Source of the DNA: Clostridia bacterium
GTDB taxonomy: Bacteria; Bacillota; Clostridia; Oscillospirales; CAG-272
NCBI GenBank assembly: GCA_017540175.1
Contig: JAFYBN010000054.1
Location: 1 to 64,000 of the forward strand
Direction: 5' to 3'
Length of the DNA: 64,000 nt
In this document: positions 54,630-62,093 of the stretch, piece after piece
How the letters are laid out: the number at the start of each line of letters is the position of its first letter
Position numbering within the stretch: position 1 is the first letter of the stretch
Notes under the pieces: generated by a model
Database searches by the model: none
What the model was told of the DNA's origin: nothing
The model's input: the letters and a program-made list of their open reading frames with translations, nothing else
Made by a program: the position numbers and the translations under genes

Positions 54630-55304
54630 TTATTCCGCCTCCACCGCTTCTTCCAGATAGATGGAGGTCAACATGGTGAAGACGACTGCCTGGATGGCGC
54701 AGAAGAGGAGGGAGAGGCCCATCATGATGACGGGGAAGCCGATGGGGAGCAGCTCGTAGAGGTTGTGGGTCACGGTTTCCTCCCCGAAGACGTTGCCGAA
54801 CAGACGGAGCGCGAGGGAGGCGGGCTTGATGAATTCGTCCAGCACCATGAGGGGAAGCATGAACGCGATGGGGCTGACAAAGCGCTTGAAGTAATGCTTC
54901 GCCCCCGCTTTCAGTCCCGCGATCTGCAGGAACAGAAAGGTGAAGACGCCCAGTCCGAGCGTGACGGACAGGGAGGAGGTCGGCGCGCGGAAGTATTTCG
55001 TGAGCCCCACGCCGGGGATGATGCCGGAATAATTGGCGAAAATGATGAAGATGAAGAGGGAACCGAGGAAGAAGAAGTATTTCCGGGCAAGGTGCTTCCC
55101 GATGATGCCGGAGAAAAAGCCGTCGAGGTATTCGACGCCCGTCTCGACCATGTTCTGCAGCACGCCCGGTCTCTCCTTCATCCGGCGGGTCGCGAGGAAG
55201 GAAAGCACGGCGATCAGGGCAACGAGGACCCACATGGCGATCACCTCGCCCGTGATGTCGAGCACGCCTCCGATCCGGATGAGAACTTCGGATTCTTCTC
55301 CCAT
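54630..55304 (-). CDS. atpB: ATP synthase a subunit
   Basis: A 224-residue membrane subunit that forms the ion half-channels. The essential Arg167 is in 'LALRLFGNVFGEE'; 'YSGIIPG' and 'LTSIYLEEA' are other family marks. The N-terminal part before the first helix is short. The ATG overlaps the upstream stop (TAATG). Confidence 0.95.
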   Translation of the reverse strand: MGEESEVLIRIGGVLDITGEVIAMWVLVALIAVLSFLATRRMKERPGVLQNMVETGVEYLDGFFSGIIGKHLARKYFFFLGSLFIFIIFANYSGIIPGVGLTKYFRAPTSSLSVTLGLGVFTFLFLQIAGLKAGAKHYFKRFVSPIAFMLPLMVLDEFIKPASLALRLFGNVFGEETVTHNLYELLPIGFPVIMMGLSLLFCAIQAVVFTMLTSIYLEEAVEAE

Positions 55305-55822
55305 TACCGTTCGCCTCCTTTCTGCGTCTGCCCGTCCGCGGTTTCGGTTTCGGGCGGTTTTTCGTCGGTTTCGTTTTCAGGTTTTATGGGTTCGCCTTCG
55401 GACGCGCCGGGGGCGTTTTCGCTTTTGGCGGGACTGTTTTCACCTCCGGCCGGCCTCTTTTGCGACCTGCGGTTCACCTCCCGCACGAGGAGGGGGGTAA
55501 AGACGAGGAGGGGCAGGGTCAGCCCGGCGACGGCTCCCGCGAGCAGCCAGGTCCTGTTCCACGGCGTGTGCGGCGCGGCGAAATAGACGAGGACGAGGAA
55601 CCCCACGTTCAGCGTCATGCGGAGCACCGGCACCGCGCCGACAAGAGGACCGGAGCCGGATGAGGGGCCTGATGAGGAGCCGGGCGCGGAGCCGGACCCC
55701 GCGCCGCCGTCCTTCGGCAGGGCGGCTTTTTTCACGAGGGTATAATTGAAAAAGGCGATCAGAGCGCCGAGCGAAGCGGCAAGAAAAGCTCCGAAGAGGG
55801 AATGGGAAAGGAACTCAGGCAC
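55304..55822 (-). CDS. Probable ATP synthase assembly protein AtpI-like
   Basis: A 172-residue protein with four membrane helices: a first pair split by a Gly/Ser/Pro-rich loop (about 33-62, 'GSGSAPGSSSGPSSGSG') and a second pair, then a hydrophilic tail rich in Glu, Pro and Lys. The GTG at 55822 has AGGAGG 7 bases upstream; the frame extends 10 codons more. Its position ahead of atpB and its topology fit AtpI/subunit I, which assists c-ring assembly. Sequence similarity is weak. Confidence 0.7.
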   Translation of the reverse strand: MPEFLSHSLFGAFLAASLGALIAFFNYTLVKKAALPKDGGAGSGSAPGSSSGPSSGSGPLVGAVPVLRMTLNVGFLVLVYFAAPHTPWNRTWLLAGAVAGLTLPLLVFTPLLVREVNRRSQKRPAGGENSPAKSENAPGASEGEPIKPENETDEKPPETETADGQTQKGGER

Positions 55823-55879
55823 GTCGTCGCCTCCTTTCTGCGCGGTTCGCACGTTTGAATCGCGATAGATTATTGAGTA

Positions 55880-55908
55880 ATTATACCATTTTCGGGCGGA
55901 GAAAGCAA
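55880..55908 (-). promoter_or_regulatory. Promoter of the ATP synthase operon
   Basis: Minus strand TTGCTT (55908-55903), a 17-base spacer and TATAAT (55885-55880), about 58 bases before the GTG. Confidence 0.7.
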
Positions 55909-56003
55909 TGTGCGTCCGGTTGTTTTACATAATTTTTACATTCCGAATTCACAGTTTTACGATCCGATCTTTTCCGACGCGCCTCGTTTTGATTCCCTTC
56001 CCC

Positions 56004-56032
56004 TTGTGTTTTTCGCCCGGATGCGTTATAAT
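56004..56032 (+). promoter_or_regulatory. Promoter of the GH92 gene
   Basis: TTGTGT (56004-56009), a 17-base spacer and TATAAT (56027-56032), 35 bases before the ATG; GGGAGGA lies before the start. Confidence 0.75.
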
Positions 56033-56067
56033 AGAGTCGGACAGAAAATCAAGCGGGAGGAATTCGT

Positions 56068-58173
56068 ATGACGAAAACACCGGCCGAATATGTGAATCCC
56101 TACATCGGCACCATCGGGCACCTGCTCCGGGCGACCAGACCCGTGACCGCCCTGCCCCACAGCTTCGCGCAGAGCTATCCCATCGTCGAGCCCGCGCTGA
56201 CGGATTATTATCTCGCGGACAAGATCGCGGGCTTCCCCATCGGAACGGACGCGCGCGCGGACGAGTGCGCCGTTCTCGCGGCGTTTGCCCGCGGCGGCGC
56301 TCAGGGCATGGATGCCGCCGTCTCCCGGTTCGACGTGAGCGCGGCGCGTTCGCACCCCTATTGCTATACCGTCTTCCTCGAGGACCCGGGCATCGAGGTC
56401 TCGGGCACGACCGCGATGCACTCCTATGTTTACCGCGCGGCGGGGGCGGAAAAGGTCTTTCTCCGGGTCGGGGATGCCGAGGTCCGCTGTTTTGAGTCGG
56501 ACGGCGCCGTCCGGATCGAAAAGCGGACGGGAAAGCGCGTCTCGCACATCCTCGTGCGGCTCGGGCGGCCCTTCTCCGCCGAGCGGCGGGGAGAGGAGCT
56601 TCTGCTCACGCCCGCGCCCGACGCATCCGGCGGAGCGGTCACGCTGTACGCCTCCGTCTCGTATGTTTCCCATGAAAACGCGGAGAAAATCTTTGAGCGC
56701 GAACTCGGCGGAAAATCCTTCGACGAGATCGCCGCGGCGTCAAAGGCGGTATGGGAGGACCTGCTCGGGCGGGTCCGGGTGAGCGGCGGGTCGGAAGCCT
56801 TCAAGACGACCTATTACACCGCGCTCTACCGCTCCTTTGGCAAGATGTTCCAGTTCGGGGAGTACGGGAAGTATTATTCCGCCTACGACGGACGGGTGCA
56901 CGACGGGGAGGATTTCTATACCGCGGATCAGCTCTGGGACAGCTTCCGCTCGATGCATCCCCTGCAGCTGCTCCTCGAGCCTCAGCGGCACAGAACGATG
57001 CTCCAAAGCTATGTGGACATGTATCGCCAGTCCGGCGCGATGCCGTCCTTCCCCTCCTCGGACGGGGACCGGCCGGTCATGCTCGGTTTCCACGCGGCCG
57101 CGCTGTTTGCCGACGCCCTCGCGAAGGGGATCGAAGCGGACTACGAGACGGCGTACCGGGGCATTTACCGCAACGCGACGGAGATCACCATGCTGCCGTG
57201 GGTCGCCGACCGTCCCGCGAACGAGCTCGACCGGTGCTATTACGAAAAGGGCTTCTTCCCCGCGCTGGACGAGGGAGAGGTCGAGTGGGTCGCCGACGCG
57301 CACTCCTTCGAGCGCCGCCAGGCAGTCGCGGTGACGCTGGAGCACGCCTACGACGACTGGTGCGCCGCGCAGCTCGCGCGGGCGCTCGGCAAAGAAGAGG
57401 ATTACCGGCTCTTCCTGCGCCGCTCGAAGAACTACCGCAACGTTTACAACCGGGAGATCGGCTTCATGGCGCCGAAAAACGCCGCCGGGGAATGGGTCCG
57501 GGGGTACGATCCCATGCGCGGCGGCGGACAGGGCGGCCGGGCGTATTTCGCCGAATGCAACGCCTACACCTTCAATTTCTCCGTCTGGCACGACGTTGAG
57601 GGACTGGCGGAGCTGATGGGCGGCAAAGAGGCGCTCTGCGGCAGGCTCGACGAGCTGTTCACGACGCCCGCGCCGGGGAAGTATCCCTTTCTCGACCAGT
57701 TCCCGGATTCCACGGGGCTCATGGGCATGTTCTGCATGGGGAACGAGCCGTCCTTCCACATTCCGTATCTTTACAACTACTGCGGCAGGCCCTGGATGAC
57801 GCAGAGGCGGCTGCGCACGATCATCGAGCTGTGGTTCAACGATACCCCGCTCGGCATCTGCGGGGACGAGGACAGCGGCGCGATGTCGTCGTGGCTGGCG
57901 TTCTCGGCGCTCGGAATCTATCCGGTATGCCCGGGCAAGCCGGAATACGCGCTCGCCGCGCCGATGTTCGACGAGGCCGAGATCGCGGTGCCCAGCGGGA
58001 AATTCGTCATCCGCGCGCCGGGCGCGGGGGATGGACGTCGGTACATCCGCTCCGCGAAGCTGAACGGAAAGGCATGGGACCGCTGCTTCCTCGGGCACTC
58101 GGATATCGCTGCCGGAGGGGAGCTCGTGCTCGAGACGGACGACCGACCGAGTTGTGAATGGGGTCTGGCGTAA
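56068..58173 (+). CDS. GH92-family alpha-mannosidase-like enzyme
   Basis: A 701-residue glycoside hydrolase of family 92. The N-terminal beta-sandwich begins 'VNPYIGTIGH'. The (alpha/alpha)6 catalytic part contains 'DQLWDSFRSMHPL', 'GNEPSFHIPYLYNY' and 'GDEDSGAMSSWLAFSALGIYPV', the strongest family signature. GH92 enzymes are calcium-dependent inverting exo-alpha-mannosidases acting on N-glycans or mannans. There is no signal peptide. Its own promoter lies just upstream, divergent from the atp operon. Confidence 0.93.
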   Translation: MTKTPAEYVNPYIGTIGHLLRATRPVTALPHSFAQSYPIVEPALTDYYLADKIAGFPIGTDARADECAVLAAFARGGAQGMDAAVSRFDVSAARSHPYCYTVFLEDPGIEVSGTTAMHSYVYRAAGAEKVFLRVGDAEVRCFESDGAVRIEKRTGKRVSHILVRLGRPFSAERRGEELLLTPAPDASGGAVTLYASVSYVSHENAEKIFERELGGKSFDEIAAASKAVWEDLLGRVRVSGGSEAFKTTYYTALYRSFGKMFQFGEYGKYYSAYDGRVHDGEDFYTADQLWDSFRSMHPLQLLLEPQRHRTMLQSYVDMYRQSGAMPSFPSSDGDRPVMLGFHAAALFADALAKGIEADYETAYRGIYRNATEITMLPWVADRPANELDRCYYEKGFFPALDEGEVEWVADAHSFERRQAVAVTLEHAYDDWCAAQLARALGKEEDYRLFLRRSKNYRNVYNREIGFMAPKNAAGEWVRGYDPMRGGGQGGRAYFAECNAYTFNFSVWHDVEGLAELMGGKEALCGRLDELFTTPAPGKYPFLDQFPDSTGLMGMFCMGNEPSFHIPYLYNYCGRPWMTQRRLRTIIELWFNDTPLGICGDEDSGAMSSWLAFSALGIYPVCPGKPEYALAAPMFDEAEIAVPSGKFVIRAPGAGDGRRYIRSAKLNGKAWDRCFLGHSDIAAGGELVLETDDRPSCEWGLA

Positions 58174-58309
58174 AACCGGCGCGGCTCCGGCCTCTCAGCC
58201 GCACGGGACGGGAGCGCTCCGCTGGGGCTTTTTCCCTGCGCGCCGCCGAGCGGTCTGTTTTCACCTGTCGCGAAACCGCGCCGCCCTCGTCGTTTTTCCC
58301 CGAAAATAC

Positions 58310-58338
58310 TTGACAGTTTTCCCCATCCCATGTATAAT
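58310..58338 (+). promoter_or_regulatory. Consensus sigma-A promoter
   Basis: TTGACA (58310-58315), a 17-base spacer and TATAAT (58333-58338), a full match, 75 bases before the zinc-ribbon protein gene. Confidence 0.9.
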
Positions 58339-58412
58339 GATTTTGTATATTATGTTTTGAATCTCCGCCGCGGAACACCGCGGGACAAACTCATCTTCCC
58401 GGGAGACCCAAC

Positions 58413-60548
58413 ATGTTAAAGTGTACAAAATGCGGCGCCGAAAACGCGGACAACGTCAAGTTCTGTCATATCTGCGGAACGAGAATAGCGCCCCCCTCCA
58501 CGTCCGTAACCGTTCGCCGCGTCCCGCAGGGCGCGGAGCAGAACGGTGCGGAGCAGAACGTCCCGCGCTCCGAGCCGCCGAAGGCGGAACAGAGCCCGCG
58601 GCAGAGCGTCCCCCGCTCCGAGCCGCAAAGGGCGGAACAGAACCCGCGCACGGAACCGCAGAAAGCGGAACAGAATCCGCGCGCGGACATCTCGCGCCCC
58701 GAATCGACGCGGGCGGAACGGAACACGCGCACGGACATTTCGCTCACCGAGCCTCAAAAGCCGGAGCACAGCGCGCGGCAGAGCGCGGATCGGAGCGCTG
58801 GTGCTGTGCGGACGCAGACCTCCCCCGCGAAACAGGCCAGACATGCGGCTGAGACGCAGCCGGACATGCGGGGCGCGCGGGAGACCCCTCCTCCGCCCGC
58901 GTCCCGAGCCTCATCGTGGACCACGGTGCAGGAAACCCCCGCGGATGAGCCGCGCGCCCGCTCGAAGCGTTCGGACGACTCGAGCCGTCCGGGCGTTCTG
59001 AAAAGTCTTCTTTCCGCTCTTTTGAGCCGGGACGACCCGGACGCGCAGGATCCGTCGGATCGATCGGGCGCGGCGGGTGACGCAGGCGTATCGGGTGTGC
59101 CGGGCGGGGCCGGCGGATCCGCGGCGGACGAGAGGCTGAGAAAACTCGTGCTCGGGGGAGCCTGCGGGGCGGTCGTGCTGATCCTTTTGATCGTGATCCT
59201 CTGCCTCCCGCGCGGCGGCGGCGACGACCGCGGCAGCTATCTCCCGATTTCGGACACGATCCTGATCACCTATATCGAAAGGGACGGCAATCTCGCCGTG
59301 GTTCAGGACGGAGAGTTCCTGGAGACCCGGGTGAAAGCGGATTCGTATTACCGGAGCTCGACCTCCATGGACGGAAGCCGCACCGTGCTGCTTTCGGACA
59401 GCGGAGACCTGTATCTGATCGAGAACCGGAGCGCGAACAAAATCGCCGACGGCGTCCTGCGCTCCGGCATTTGTGCGGACGGCTCGAGAATCTGGTACAT
59501 CGCCGGGGATCACGGTCTGTACCTGATCAAGTCCGAAGGTTCGAAAACGGTCACGGAGCAGATCGCCGCAGAAGCGGATGATTCCGAGGTGCGCCTGTCT
59601 CCGTCCGGAACAGTCGTTCTTTACGCAACGAACAGAACGCTGATGGCATGGAGCGAGAACGCCGAAAAGGACAAGCAGATCGGCGTGGACGTGATCCCGA
59701 TTTCCGCCACGGACGACGGGAAAACGCTCTATGTCATCGACGACAAGCAAAAAGCGCTCCTGACGGCGGACGTCGAACCGGGAACGGAACGCAGAAGCGT
59801 CATGAACGACGTGGACCCGGATCACATTCTCGTCAACGCCTCCGGAACGGAATGCCTGTTCCGGCTGCGGAACGGGGAGACGTTTCTATCCGCAAACGGC
59901 GGAGAGCCGATCCGCATCGCCGGCGGAGGCCTTGCCGTGATCTATCCGGAACCGGAGGGCGAAACCGCCTCCTCCGCGGGGTATTTGAACGTCGTCACCT
60001 TCCGGAACATCGCGGTCCGGGCTGTCGATCAAAGCTCGGAAACGGACGACATCGGTTATCTGAACGCGGAATACGTATATGTGCCGCTGGAGGAGGCCGT
60101 TTCCGAAGTCCGGCTGAGCGGGGGTGCGGACCAGCTGCTCTGCGTCAAGGACGGCAATCTGCTCCGCATAAAGCTCGGCGGCGAAGCCGGGGCCGCCGGG
60201 ACGAAGCTGGCGGAAAACGCGGCGGACTTCCGGCTGACGGAGGACGGCAAAACCGTTTTCTACCTGAGCGGCGCAGGCGAGCTGTATAAGGTCGCCGTAA
60301 AGGGCGGCAAGGCGAAAAAGCTGATGGAAGGCGTCGGGCAGCTCGGACGGCTTGAGGTGTTCGAAAATCAGGCGTACGTACTTACGGACGGCGGCGCGCT
60401 TTACCGCACGGACGGAAAGACGACGGAACTGATCCGCGAGAACGCGCAGCGCATGGAATCGCACCGCGCGACCTTCGCTTATATCGCCGACGACCTGCTC
60501 TTTGTGAGCGGCGACGGCGTCACGTTCGTCTCGACGGAATATCAATGA
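58413..60548 (+). CDS. Zinc-ribbon membrane protein with extracellular propeller-like domain
   Basis: A 711-residue protein. Residues 4-24 are a zinc ribbon with two CxxC pairs ('CTKCGAENADNVKFCHICG'). Residues about 35-135 are low-complexity with imperfect repeats of the type 'RSEPQRAEQNPR'; to residue 235 the chain is disordered and rich in Arg, Pro and Ser. One membrane helix is at about 247-266. The remaining 440 residues have repeated short beta motifs ('GDLYLIENRS', 'GELYKVAVKGGK', 'GALYRTDGK') like a beta-propeller with DUF5050-type strands. The zinc ribbon should be cytoplasmic and the propeller outside. Function unknown; it could be a surface sensor. Confidence 0.82.
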   Translation: MLKCTKCGAENADNVKFCHICGTRIAPPSTSVTVRRVPQGAEQNGAEQNVPRSEPPKAEQSPRQSVPRSEPQRAEQNPRTEPQKAEQNPRADISRPESTRAERNTRTDISLTEPQKPEHSARQSADRSAGAVRTQTSPAKQARHAAETQPDMRGARETPPPPASRASSWTTVQETPADEPRARSKRSDDSSRPGVLKSLLSALLSRDDPDAQDPSDRSGAAGDAGVSGVPGGAGGSAADERLRKLVLGGACGAVVLILLIVILCLPRGGGDDRGSYLPISDTILITYIERDGNLAVVQDGEFLETRVKADSYYRSSTSMDGSRTVLLSDSGDLYLIENRSANKIADGVLRSGICADGSRIWYIAGDHGLYLIKSEGSKTVTEQIAAEADDSEVRLSPSGTVVLYATNRTLMAWSENAEKDKQIGVDVIPISATDDGKTLYVIDDKQKALLTADVEPGTERRSVMNDVDPDHILVNASGTECLFRLRNGETFLSANGGEPIRIAGGGLAVIYPEPEGETASSAGYLNVVTFRNIAVRAVDQSSETDDIGYLNAEYVYVPLEEAVSEVRLSGGADQLLCVKDGNLLRIKLGGEAGAAGTKLAENAADFRLTEDGKTVFYLSGAGELYKVAVKGGKAKKLMEGVGQLGRLEVFENQAYVLTDGGALYRTDGKTTELIRENAQRMESHRATFAYIADDLLFVSGDGVTFVSTEYQ

Positions 60549-60854
60549 CCGCGGGCGGTGAGCTTCCCTGAGTCCCCCCTCGCGCACGCAGCCGAAAAGC
60601 TTTCATGCAGACCGCGAGCCGGTGCCGCGCCGCATTTCCCCGCCGCAGAACGGACGGAAAGCGGGGCGGGATCGGCTTTCGTACATCTTCTTCTCGAAAA
60701 AAGCGGGAACGGTCGGAAACGGTTTTCGAAGGAAACGCGCCGGATATGATACAATACCGATGAAGTCCAAAGACAAATCCGCCGCCCTTCTCCTTTTTTG
60801 GGGCGTCGACGCGGCGGATCACGACAAAGCTGTGACTCCACGGAGGAAGATCCC
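60549..60854. other. Intergenic stretch without clear features
   Basis: 306 bases. A TATGAT/TACAAT-like segment at 60745-60755 could be a -10 for the next gene, but no acceptable -35 element accompanies it. No terminator or gene is visible. Confidence 0.5.
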
Positions 60855-61973
60855 ATGAACACGACCCGAACGCTGTGCGCGGTATTGACGTTCCTTTTTC
60901 TCGCATTCACCCTCACCGGACTCATTGGATGCGCGGCCCCGAGAGAGACCGCTCCCACCCCGGAAGGAACGGAAACGGTCCCGGAAGACCCCTCCGAAGC
61001 GGAGGAAGCGAATGTAATGATTCCGGAAGAGACAGCGGCGGCAGCGGAGGAAGCCGAACCCGCCGCCGTCCGCTTCGGATATGAGCACAACGCCCTTCTG
61101 ATCGACGAAGGACAGTGCGGGGACTCCGTATATTGGCAATTCTACGAGGACGGCCGTCTCGCGGTCTTCGGCGAAGGCCCGATGTGGGATTACAAGCCCA
61201 CCGGACGCGGGAAGGAAGTCACCGCCCCGTGGGAGGTTTATAAGGACGGGCTCGCAAGTCTCGAGCTCTGCGAGGGCGTCACGTCTGTCGGGAACTACGC
61301 GTTCGCCGCGTGCGGCGGCTTCACGGGCAGTCTGACGCTTCCCTCCACCCTGAAATCGATCGGGAACGAAGCCTTCAGCTATTGCTCCGGCTTTACGGGC
61401 AGCCTGACGATCCCGGACGGCGTGGAGGAGATTCAGGCGTCCGCATTCAACAAGTGCACCGGCATCGAGGGTTCGCTGACGCTCCCCTCGTCCCTGAAGA
61501 AAATCGGAATGATGGCGTTCAACCGCTGCACCGGCTTCACCGGCAGCCTGACGATCCCGGACGGCACGGAGGAGATCGGGATGTGGGCGTTTATGGAATG
61601 CCGGGGATTTGCGGGAGAGTTGACGATCCCGGACAGCGTGACCGACATCGGACACGGCGCGTTCGAGGAATGCGTCGGTCTGAGCGGCAATCTGACGATC
61701 GGCAGCGGCGTGAAGACGATCAAAGACCACGCGTTTTCCGGCTGCCGCGGCGTGACGCGCGTGACGGTCGGGGAACATGTGGAAAAGCTGGAATCCTGCG
61801 CGTTTCAGAACTGCACCGCGCTGGAGGACATGTATTTCTACGGCAGCGCGCCCGAGATGCATCACGACGCTTTTCTCGGCAGCCGCCAGCGGATCGTGAT
61901 CCATTATCCCGCGGGCGGGTTCGGCTGGACGGATCCGTGGAACGGGTTCGAAACAGAGGAGTTTGAGCCGTAA
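60855..61973 (+). CDS. BspA-like leucine-rich-repeat lipoprotein 3
   Basis: A 372-residue lipoprotein with a signal peptide and lipobox ending at Cys26 (LIGC), an acidic linker (30-75), the cap module 'EGQCGDSVYWQFYEDGRLAVFG', and about 10 BspA-type repeats ('FTGSLTLPSTLKSIG', 'AFNKCTG'). It closes with 'MYFYGSAPEMHHDAFLG' and ends 'FETEEFEP'. GGAGGAAGATCCC precedes the ATG. It is the smallest of the four relatives here and probably shares a transcript with the next gene, 120 bases downstream. Likely anchored on the outer face of the cell membrane. Confidence 0.9.
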   Translation: MNTTRTLCAVLTFLFLAFTLTGLIGCAAPRETAPTPEGTETVPEDPSEAEEANVMIPEETAAAAEEAEPAAVRFGYEHNALLIDEGQCGDSVYWQFYEDGRLAVFGEGPMWDYKPTGRGKEVTAPWEVYKDGLASLELCEGVTSVGNYAFAACGGFTGSLTLPSTLKSIGNEAFSYCSGFTGSLTIPDGVEEIQASAFNKCTGIEGSLTLPSSLKKIGMMAFNRCTGFTGSLTIPDGTEEIGMWAFMECRGFAGELTIPDSVTDIGHGAFEECVGLSGNLTIGSGVKTIKDHAFSGCRGVTRVTVGEHVEKLESCAFQNCTALEDMYFYGSAPEMHHDAFLGSRQRIVIHYPAGGFGWTDPWNGFETEEFEP

Positions 61974-62047
61974 GCAACGCGTCGGGGGCGGCCCGGGCGA
62001 CAAACACCCCCCTCCCGGCAGTCCGCGCCGCGGCGGGTCCCGCGCGC

Positions 62048-62083
62048 GGCAAATCCATCAAAAGCGGCAAATCCATCAAAAAC
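62048..62083 (+). repeat. Two tandem 18-bp repeats in the leader of BspA-like gene 4
   Basis: Units 62048-62065 and 62066-62083 (GGCAAATCCATCAAAA plus GC or AC) lie directly in front of the GGAGGA ribosome site. They are probably a slippage product; a role in translation control is possible. Confidence 0.75.
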
Positions 62084-62093
62084 GGAGGAAGAC

